Shown here one piece after another: positions 8,001 through 12,312 of a stretch of 12,312 nt of DNA. The notes beneath the pieces were generated by a model, which saw nothing but the letters and a program-made list of their open reading frames with translations, was not told the origin of the DNA and searched no databases. Source of the stretch: an uncultured Eubacteriales bacterium. Its GTDB lineage: Bacteria > Bacillota > Clostridia > Oscillospirales > Oscillospiraceae. The stretch is from NCBI GenBank assembly GCA_900320765.1, contig ONTN01000052.1, positions 1 to 12,312 on the forward strand, in the 5' to 3' direction. Made by a program: the position numbers and the translations under genes. Within the stretch, counting starts at the first letter, position 1. Each line of letters opens with the position of its first letter.

Positions 8001-8513
8001 ATCGAGGAATTCGAGAGAGTCAATACGAGATATACCTATCTCACCGAGCAGAGAGACGATATCGAGAAGGCGAGAGGCGAGCTTTTAGGCATCATCGCCG
8101 ATATCACCGGCGAGATGAAGGAGATATTCAAAACAGAATTCGTCAGGATAAGCGAGAGCTTTAAGGAGACCTTCCTCGAGCTCTTCGGCGGCGGAAGAGC
8201 CGCGCTTGAGCTTGAGGACGAGGAAAACATCCTTGACTGCGGTATCGAAATAAAGGTACAGCCCCCGGGCAAGACGCTCAAGACGATCACCCTTCTCTCC
8301 GGCGGCGAAAAGGCCTTCGTCGCGATAGCCCTGTATTACGCGATACTGAAGATCAGGCCGACGCCCTTCGTAATAATGGACGAGATAGAGGCGGCGCTTG
8401 ACGAGGCGAACGTAACGAGAACTGCAAATTATATGAGAAAGCTCTCGGACAGTTCCTCGTTATCACCCACCGCCGCGGCACTATGGAGGAGGCGGATATC
8501 CTCTTCGGCGTGA
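5028..8513 (+). CDS. smc: Chromosome segregation ATPase Smc, C-terminus frameshifted
   Basis: Smc is the ATPase of the bacterial condensin (with ScpA and ScpB), which loads on DNA and organises and separates sister chromosomes. Seen in order: N-terminal head MYLKALELRGFKSF, Walker A GPNGSGKSN (31-39, Lys37), Q-loop region IIGQGKVDSIL (Gln143), a long Glu/Arg/Ala-rich coiled coil from about 165, the hinge at about 500-670 (DYEGYGKAVK..., then GGSMTGGSAPSNSG), a returning coiled coil, the signature LLSGGEKAF (Ser1091), Walker B VIMDE (Asp1118, Glu1119) and D-loop ALDEA. After Asp1141 the frame changes: about 20 unrelated residues follow to the TGA at 8511-8513, while the conserved end continues in the -1 frame to 8590. 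The TTG start is set by GGAGG 7 bases upstream and by the family N-terminus. As read, the head lacks its H-loop. Confidence 0.96.
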   Translation: MYLKALELRGFKSFPEKTRLTFEKPITAIVGPNGSGKSNIADALQWVMGEMSSKALRGGKMEDVIFGGTEKRPQVGFAEVTLVLDNSDGGLSIESDEVEVTRRYFRSGESEYYINRKAVRLRDVNELFMDTGLGRDGYSIIGQGKVDSILSQRSTDRREIFEEAAGISRFRHRKEESERKLERAEEDLLRVNDKISELEMQVEPLRRQSEVAKKYLILRDELRGLEISLWMNELDELQEKNKKLNEDALASSGALERAKAELDAVNKAAEAFSAQMHEKDEEAETVRSEISASDAMIAETESELAVLRTRLGHNRESIERAEEEILRQEGQNSGLEAQIEERRNRVAGIDKELGEKELELSKLAERAATLSDTESENQRRIVELSEKNRASAAELSQAKSELSGLAAFMQEAEDRESAALRELSAHAEKLEAVKAEAAEVEAAIAKAEERETAGKNVAAGYSMRLMSKREKTEELSSKCMRLRMDHNALKSRIQILSDMERDYEGYGKAVKTVMREAKRGTLNGIHAPVAELIKTPDKYALAIEVALGAALQQIVVSTDIDGKAAINMLERRDGGRNTFIPLNVTRGSRLSAPGIENEEGFEGIASDLISFEPKYEGVMLQLAGRTAVVKNLDYAVKIARKYSHKFRIVTLNGQVINAGGSMTGGSAPSNSGILSRANELKALQDKESGMTDELQRAENSLETEKRALAAAEYELKTAEDELSACREELVRLRGTSEHYGLLIASIEERAAELKSERNGSGERASELKARADAVRADIARLEKLEESSRLELERESGGRDALSEKRRELMAEQAEIKAVMASLSAERETQENAITELDALRLGLVGDKEKQAETIDSLKLEADEIGRSISLDEAKLESRRAASERLRAKLKSVTEDKLRIEAERTKTEKEYRDRYQRIIDLERDAARIEQKRQAAEMEEKTITDKLWDSYELTRATAREQRLEIESYPAAKRRTGELRRSISSLGTPNLGAIEEFERVNTRYTYLTEQRDDIEKARGELLGIIADITGEMKEIFKTEFVRISESFKETFLELFGGGRAALELEDEENILDCGIEIKVQPPGKTLKTITLLSGGEKAFVAIALYYAILKIRPTPFVIMDEIEAALDEANVTRTANYMRKLSDSSSLSPTAAALWRRRISSSA

Positions 8514-8590
8514 CGATGCAGGAGCAGGGCGTTTCGAGAGTGCTGAAAATGGACGTTGAAGAGGCTGAAAAAACTATACGAAAGGGATAA
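8450..8590 (+). pseudogene. smc: Displaced 3' end of smc in the -1 frame (H-loop and C-terminus)
   Basis: Read from CAG at 8450, this stretch gives 46 residues beginning QFLVITHRRGTMEEAD and continuing through FGVTMQEQGVSRVL, ending IRKG before TAA at 8588-8590. This is the conserved Smc C-terminus, including the H-loop histidine. Joined after Asp1141 it restores a protein of 1187 residues, near the usual Smc length. Other Smc proteins, as I recall them, have about two extra residues before QF, so the break looks like a 7-base loss rather than a single-base slip. Downstream spacing to ftsY is also what one expects if 8590 is the native stop. Confidence 0.9.
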
Positions 8591-8600
8591 AATCCCTTTC
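8580..8600 (+). repeat. Inverted repeat across the native smc stop codon
   Basis: GAAAGGGAT (8580-8588) pairs perfectly with ATCCCTTTC (8592-8600) around a 3-base loop; the restored smc TAA at 8588-8590 runs from the end of the stem into the loop. No T tract follows, so it is not a standard terminator; it could stabilise or process the transcript between smc and ftsY. Confidence 0.5.
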
Positions 8601-8630
8601 CGATGAGAAAATAAGGAAAAGGAACGTACA

Positions 8631-9536
8631 ATGGGCTTTTTTGAGAAAATAAAAAAAGGACTTGCAAAAACAAAAAACAGCATTTCCGCTGCCATTAATT
8701 CCACTATCGCCGCATACACCGGCGAAAACGACGACTTCTACGACGATCTCGAGGAGGCTCTTATCCTGAGCGACGTCGGAGCGGATACGGCGGTCAAGGC
8801 CGTCGACCAGCTGCGCGACCTTGCGGATAGAAAGGGGTACCGCGGGGCGGACGGAGTGAGAGAGGGAATGTGCGAGGTGTTGGCCGGCATGCTGCCCTCG
8901 GGCGAGACTCTTGATCTCAGTACGAAGCCGAGCGTCATTCTCGTCGTCGGAGTAAACGGCGTCGGGAAAACGACCACCATCGGAAAACTCGCGATGCTAT
9001 TCGGAAACGAGGGCAAGAAGGTCCTGCTCGCTGCGGGCGATACCTTCCGCGCGGCTGCGGCAGAGCAGCTTACCGTCTGGGCGGAGAGAGCCGGGGCTGA
9101 TATAGTTCGCCACGGGGAGGGCTCAGATCCCGCCGCCGTTGTGTTCGACGCGATCTCGGCCGCGAAGGCGAGAGGCACCGATATAATAATCATCGACACC
9201 GCGGGTAGACTTCACAACAAGTCTAACCTGATGAACGAGCTCAATAAGATCAGCAGGGTAATAGACAGGGAGCTTCCCGACGCGGCGAGAGAGACCCTTC
9301 TCGTGCTCGACGCCACCACCGGACAGAACGGGCTTACTCAGGCCGAGGCCTTTAAGGACAGCGCCGGGCTCACCGGAATAGTTCTCACAAAGCTTGACGG
9401 AACGGCAAAGGGAGGCATCGTCTTCGCGATTAACGAAAGGCTCGGCGTTCCGGTCAAATTCGTCGGCGTCGGCGAGCAGGCGGACGACCTTATCCCGTTT
9501 GACTCAAGGGACTTCGTGGAGGCGCTTCTAAAATGA
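8631..9536 (+). CDS. ftsY: Signal recognition particle receptor FtsY
   Basis: A 301-residue SRP GTPase. FtsY receives ribosome-nascent chain-SRP complexes at the inner membrane and, with Ffh, hands them to SecYEG through paired GTP hydrolysis. Seen: a short amphipathic start MGFFEKIKKGLAKTKN able to touch the membrane, the N domain helices (DDFYDDLEEALILSDVGADTA), G1 GVNGVGKTT (107-115), DTFRAAA (137-143), G3 DTAGR (189-193) and G4/G5 TKLDGTAKGG (253-262). There is no long acidic A domain, which is usual in Firmicutes. The choice of FtsY over Ffh rests on the missing methionine-rich M domain and on the N-terminus. The ATG has AAAGGA 7 bases upstream. It lies 40 bases after the restored smc stop, the classic smc-ftsY pairing, and its stop overlaps the rdgB start by ATGA. 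Confidence 0.97.
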   Translation: MGFFEKIKKGLAKTKNSISAAINSTIAAYTGENDDFYDDLEEALILSDVGADTAVKAVDQLRDLADRKGYRGADGVREGMCEVLAGMLPSGETLDLSTKPSVILVVGVNGVGKTTTIGKLAMLFGNEGKKVLLAAGDTFRAAAAEQLTVWAERAGADIVRHGEGSDPAAVVFDAISAAKARGTDIIIIDTAGRLHNKSNLMNELNKISRVIDRELPDAARETLLVLDATTGQNGLTQAEAFKDSAGLTGIVLTKLDGTAKGGIVFAINERLGVPVKFVGVGEQADDLIPFDSRDFVEALLK

Positions 9537-10117
9537 GGATAATCTTAGCCTCGAATAACCCCGACAAGCTCAGAGAGGTCAGGGAGATCCTTTCCGGCAC
9601 CGATATCGAGATTGTAAGCCAGAGAGAGGCCGGGATCCACACCGAGCCGGAGGAGACGGGTACGACCTTTGAAGAGAACGCGAGGATAAAGGCTCTCGCG
9701 GCAATGCGCGCCTCGGGGCTTCCCGCCGTGAGCGACGATTCCGGAATATGCATAAACGCTCTCGGCTCCTGCCCCGGAGTATTCTCCTCCCGTTTTTTGG
9801 CGGAGCTTTCCTATCCGGAAAAGTGTCAGAGAATAATGAAGCTTCTTGAGGGCATGCAGGACAGGAGAGCGCATTACACCGCCGCGGCGGTTATGGTATT
9901 CCCCGACGGCAGAGAGATAACCGCCGAGGGAATCGCCGAGGGCGAGATAGCGCACGAGGCGAGAGGCGAGGGCGGCTTCGGCTACGACCCGATATTCTTC
10001 CTGCCCGAATACGGAAAAACGATGGCGGAGATATCAGAGGACGAGAAAAACGCCCTCAGCCACAGGGGCAAGGCGTTTCGTGCCCTTGCCGCAAAGCTCC
10101 GCGAAGAACGAAACTAA
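9533..10117 (+). CDS. rdgB: XTP/dITP diphosphatase (non-canonical purine NTP pyrophosphatase)
   Basis: A 194-residue RdgB/HAM1 protein. It hydrolyses dITP, ITP and XTP to the monophosphate and pyrophosphate, keeping deaminated purines out of DNA and RNA. Seen: N-terminal substrate loop ILASNNPDK (4-12), FEENARIKA (46-54), the SDDSG motif (67-71) with Asp69 as the likely catalytic/metal residue, PGVFSSRF (81-88), GEGGFGYDPIF (145-155) for base recognition and ALSHRGKAF (174-182). Length and motif set are complete. Its ATG overlaps the ftsY stop as ATGA, so translation is probably coupled to ftsY. It ends 10 bases before yhbY; the yhbY ribosome site overlaps the rdgB stop codon. Confidence 0.96.
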   Translation: MRIILASNNPDKLREVREILSGTDIEIVSQREAGIHTEPEETGTTFEENARIKALAAMRASGLPAVSDDSGICINALGSCPGVFSSRFLAELSYPEKCQRIMKLLEGMQDRRAHYTAAAVMVFPDGREITAEGIAEGEIAHEARGEGGFGYDPIFFLPEYGKTMAEISEDEKNALSHRGKAFRALAAKLREERN

Positions 10118-10127
10118 GGAGATAAAG

Positions 10128-10433
10128 ATGATAACAAGCTCACAGAGGGCGCAGCTTAAATCGCTCGCGCATTCCCTCGATCCCGTGGTTATGGTCGGGA
10201 AGAACGGGATAACGGAAAACGTTATTCAGGAAGCCGATAATTCGCTCAGAGCCCATGAGCTCATAAAGGGCAAGGTGCTTGAGACAGCCCTTATGTCCTC
10301 GAGAGAGACTCTTGCCGCACTCGCAGAGGCGACGGGCGCTGAGCCTGTACAGGCAATCGGCAATAAATTCGTGCTGTACAGGGAGAACCCCGATATCCCG
10401 CTTGAAAAGCGGATAAGGCTCATAAAGAAATGA
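10128..10433 (+). CDS. yhbY: Ribosome assembly RNA-binding protein YhbY (CRM domain)
   Basis: A 101-residue protein made of one CRM (CRS1-YhbY) domain. Family members bind precursor ribosomal particles and are thought to help 50S assembly. Seen: SQRAQLKSLAHSLDPVVMVG, the GKNG loop at 24-27 that marks the family's RNA-binding face, then HELIKGKVLE and a C-terminal GNKFVLYRENP strand. The ATG at 10128 is chosen because AAGGAG (10116-10121) lies 6 bases upstream and the family begins with this residue pattern; the frame is open back to 10080 but that part overlaps rdgB. The stop overlaps the yqeK start (ATGA). In many clostridia nadD lies between yhbY and yqeK; here it is absent. Confidence 0.95.
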   Translation: MITSSQRAQLKSLAHSLDPVVMVGKNGITENVIQEADNSLRAHELIKGKVLETALMSSRETLAALAEATGAEPVQAIGNKFVLYRENPDIPLEKRIRLIKK

Positions 10434-11014
10434 ACTATCCTGAGCTTGAAAGGCTGCGAGCCGAAGCCTACGCCATGCTGAAGCCCTCGAGAATAGCCCA
10501 TGTCAGGGGCTGTGAGGAGGAGGCCGCCCGACTTGCCGCCAGGTGGGACGCTGACGAGACGGACGCGAGAATGGCCGCCATAGTGCACGACTGCACTAAG
10601 AAGGAGCCGCTTGAGCGCCAGCTTGAGCTCTGCCGGAAATACGGATTAGTTCCGGACGCCGAGGAGGAGAAAAGCGCCGCCCTTCTGCACTCAAAGACCG
10701 GAGCCGCCGTCGCGAAAAACGTGTTCGGGCTTCCGGACAGCGTATGCGAGGCGGTGAAATGGCATACCACGGGAAAGCCGGATATGTCATTACTTGAAAA
10801 AATAATATACCTTGCCGACTTTATAGAGCCAACAAGGTCATTTGACGGGCTGGACAGGGTAAGGCTTCTCGCTTATGAGGATATCGACAGGGCGATAGCT
10901 GAGGCAATGCGGCTCAGCCTTGAGAATATGGGCGAGAGGGGAATAGAGCCTCATAAAAATACAGTCGAAGCCCTCGCATTTTTAACAGAGAAGATAAAGG
11001 ATCGCACAAAATGA
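10430..11014 (+). CDS. yqeK: YqeK, HD-domain symmetrical bis(5'-nucleosyl)-tetraphosphatase
   Basis: A 194-residue HD-domain hydrolase. YqeK proteins of Firmicutes cleave diadenosine tetraphosphate (Ap4A) symmetrically to two ADP and so limit this stress-linked dinucleotide. Metal and active-site residues are all visible: SRIAHVRG with His24, the paired His53-Asp54 in AAIVHDCTK, His87 in ALLHSKTG, WHTTGKPDMS with His112, and YLADFIEPTR with Asp130. The length is normal. Both ends overlap neighbours by ATGA (yhbY before, the LCP gene after), so it is tightly coupled in the operon. The frame begins directly at the HD domain, so there is no trace of a fused NadD domain. The yqeK-LCP-rsfS order is a well-known Firmicute arrangement and supports the call. 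Confidence 0.95.
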   Translation: MNYPELERLRAEAYAMLKPSRIAHVRGCEEEAARLAARWDADETDARMAAIVHDCTKKEPLERQLELCRKYGLVPDAEEEKSAALLHSKTGAAVAKNVFGLPDSVCEAVKWHTTGKPDMSLLEKIIYLADFIEPTRSFDGLDRVRLLAYEDIDRAIAEAMRLSLENMGERGIEPHKNTVEALAFLTEKIKDRTK

Positions 11015-12237
11015 AACTATTCGGATCAAAGAGAAATTCGAGCCATACCCACGCACCGACGAGGGGCAGAAAGCTCATACTGTTTTTTGTCGTTGCAGTT
11101 GCAGTAATGGGTGTAGCTCTCGTCGGGATAAAGGGAGCAAAGGCTCTTATCAATAGATACAAAACAACTCCGCCGCCCGTTACAAGCAGCACGGAGGACA
11201 ACCATTTCGATTTCGACAACGTGGACTATGAGCCCACGGTAACAGAGCCGGAGCCGGAACCGGAGCCTGAGCCGGCTGCCGAGCCCGTCGCCGAGCCGGA
11301 GCCCGAGCCCGAACCTGAGCCTGAACCCGAGCCGACGGAGCTTGCGCCGATGAACCTCGATTCCTTCAGAGAGGGGGTTTACACCTTCGCCATTCTCGGC
11401 AAGGATAAGGTGAGCGGCAGCACGGATACGATTATGGTTGCCACGTTCGACACGGTAAACTGCAAAATGAACGTAGTTAGCATACCGAGAGATACGCTTG
11501 TAAACGTATCCTGGACGACGAAAAAGGCGAATACCCTATATTCATCGGGCGGCAAGGATCACGAGAAACGTGTAAGCGCCCTGAAAACCGGGCTGAAAGA
11601 GCTCTGCGGCTTTGAAATAGGCTATTACGTCGTTATCGACGTCGAGGCCTTCGTAAAGCTCGTCGATTCCGTCGGCGGAGTTACCTTTGACGTACCGCAG
11701 AATATGAACTACGACGACCCGGCGCAGAACCTGCACATCCACCTGAAGAAGGGCGAGCAGCTTTTGAACGGCACGGACGCTATGGGCCTCGTGAGATTCA
11801 GAAAGGGCTACAGCTCCGGTGATATTAGAAGGATAGAGGTTCAGCAGGAGTTTATGTCGGCGGCCTTCGAGCAGATACTATCCAAGCTTTCTGAGCAGCA
11901 GATACTGACCCTCGCCGATATATTTATAAACGACGTACAGACCGATCTTGACATTCCGAGCCTCGTTTACTTCGCCGGCAAGGCGAAGAGCATGACGAAG
12001 GAGAATTTCACCTTCCAGACCGTTCCCGGGAATTATTACGACAGGTTTACGGTGAACGGACGCACGGTTTCCTACGTTACGATATACGTAGATCAGTGGC
12101 TTGAGATGATAAACGAATACCTTAATCCCACGGCGGAGGAGATAACGAGACAGAACGTTTCGATCGCCTACAAATCCGGCGGCAACGTCTACGTTACGAG
12201 CGGAACAAAGCGGATCTCCTCAAGCTGGGGCAAATAA
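11011..12237 (+). CDS. LCP (LytR-CpsA-Psr) family cell-wall polymer ligase
   Basis: A 408-residue membrane protein. LCP enzymes transfer undecaprenyl-linked anionic glycopolymers such as teichoic acid or capsule onto peptidoglycan outside the membrane. Seen: a basic cytoplasmic tail (1-21), one membrane helix (about 22-42), a charged spacer with Glu-Pro repeats (79-108), and the LCP domain from about 122: YTFAILGKD, STDTIMV with Asp139, SIPRDTLV (Arg160, Asp161), the VVIDVEAFVKLVDSVGGV core (207-224), and RFRKGYSSGDIRRIEVQQEF with Arg262, Arg264, Asp271, Arg273 and Arg274 that in this family contact the pyrophosphate. The start overlaps the yqeK stop as ATGA; the end is a tandem TAATAA. Its acceptor and polymer cannot be told from sequence. 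LytR or TagU names are possible, so no symbol is given. Confidence 0.94.
   Translation: MKLFGSKRNSSHTHAPTRGRKLILFFVVAVAVMGVALVGIKGAKALINRYKTTPPPVTSSTEDNHFDFDNVDYEPTVTEPEPEPEPEPAAEPVAEPEPEPEPEPEPEPTELAPMNLDSFREGVYTFAILGKDKVSGSTDTIMVATFDTVNCKMNVVSIPRDTLVNVSWTTKKANTLYSSGGKDHEKRVSALKTGLKELCGFEIGYYVVIDVEAFVKLVDSVGGVTFDVPQNMNYDDPAQNLHIHLKKGEQLLNGTDAMGLVRFRKGYSSGDIRRIEVQQEFMSAAFEQILSKLSEQQILTLADIFINDVQTDLDIPSLVYFAGKAKSMTKENFTFQTVPGNYYDRFTVNGRTVSYVTIYVDQWLEMINEYLNPTAEEITRQNVSIAYKSGGNVYVTSGTKRISSSWGK
11245..11334 (+). repeat. Glu-Pro repeat coding tract in the LCP gene
   Basis: Repeated GAG/GAA plus CCG/CCC/CCT codon pairs encode two EP runs (residues 79-88 and 95-108) separated by a short Ala/Val-containing break. 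Synonymous codons vary between units, so the protein pattern seems kept while the DNA repeat has drifted. It forms an extended spacer between the membrane helix and the LCP domain. Confidence 0.9.
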
Positions 12238-12255
12238 TAAAAGGGGGATATGATA

Positions 12256-12312
12256 ATGCTTACACCTAACGAGATGGCAGAAATGATAGTAAAAGCTCTC
12301 GACTCAAAAAAG
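12256..12312 (+). CDS. rsfS: Ribosomal silencing factor RsfS, first 19 codons (3' end outside window)
   Basis: Only the beginning is present: MLTPNEMAEMIVKALDSKK, which resembles the first helix of RsfS/Iojap proteins. RsfS binds ribosomal protein uL14 on the 50S subunit and blocks subunit joining under starvation. The ATG at 12256 is preferred over the in-frame ATG at 12250 because AAGGGGG (12241-12247) is 8 bases from the former and only 2 from the latter. The identification leans on context: rsfS commonly follows yqeK and an LCP gene. The gap to the LCP gene is 18 bases, so it is probably in the same transcript. Confidence 0.85.
   Translation, partial: MLTPNEMAEMIVKALDSKK

Noticed and set aside
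11245..11334. CRISPR-like or non-coding direct repeat
   Set aside because: The repeat unit is a two-codon Glu-Pro pattern inside an intact frame, without spacers.

Overview
The window is a chromosomal segment from an endospore-forming, low-complexity Firmicute, most likely a gut-type clostridium of the Oscillospiraceae/Ruminococcaceae kind. This is inferred from spoIVA, from an smc-ftsY pair, from the yhbY-yqeK-LCP-rsfS gene order, and from fairly GC-rich codons with heavy use of AGA/AGG arginine. No rRNA, tRNA, CRISPR array, insertion sequence or phage gene was seen. Almost every base belongs to a conserved housekeeping or sporulation gene or to a short regulatory gap; no stretch over 300 bases lacks a gene.

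Layout. (1) Positions 2-1327, minus strand: the N-terminal 442 codons of tex, cut by the left window edge. (2) Positions 1424-2857, plus strand, divergent from tex: a secreted protein with SLH repeats and a C-terminal L,D-transpeptidase domain, with its own sigma-A-like promoter and a strong terminator. (3) Positions 2968-4446: spoIVA, starting at GTG and preceded by a good match to a sigma-E promoter. (4) Positions 4504-4878: ridA, with a near-perfect sigma-A promoter and its own terminator. (5) Positions 5028-12312: a long co-directional cluster smc, ftsY, rdgB, yhbY, yqeK, an LCP cell-wall ligase and the first 19 codons of rsfS. Three junctions (ftsY/rdgB, yhbY/yqeK, yqeK/LCP) are 4-base ATGA overlaps, which points to one translationally coupled operon driven from the smc promoter at 4937-4965.

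How the genes fit together. The cluster joins chromosome condensation (Smc), membrane protein targeting (FtsY), nucleotide-pool cleaning (RdgB), ribosome assembly and silencing (YhbY, RsfS), Ap4A breakdown (YqeK) and attachment of anionic polymers to peptidoglycan (LCP). These are growth-linked functions often found clustered in Firmicutes. The upstream part adds envelope and spore-coat functions (SLH/L,D-transpeptidase, SpoIVA).

The most notable anomaly is a frameshift near the 3' end of smc (about 8450). The conserved H-loop region and C-terminus, ending at 8590, lie intact in the -1 frame, and about two expected residues are missing at the junction. This fits a 7-base deletion, either real or an assembly error. 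A second anomaly is the absence of nadD from its usual place between yhbY and yqeK. I did not find convincing evidence of a previously undescribed system here.
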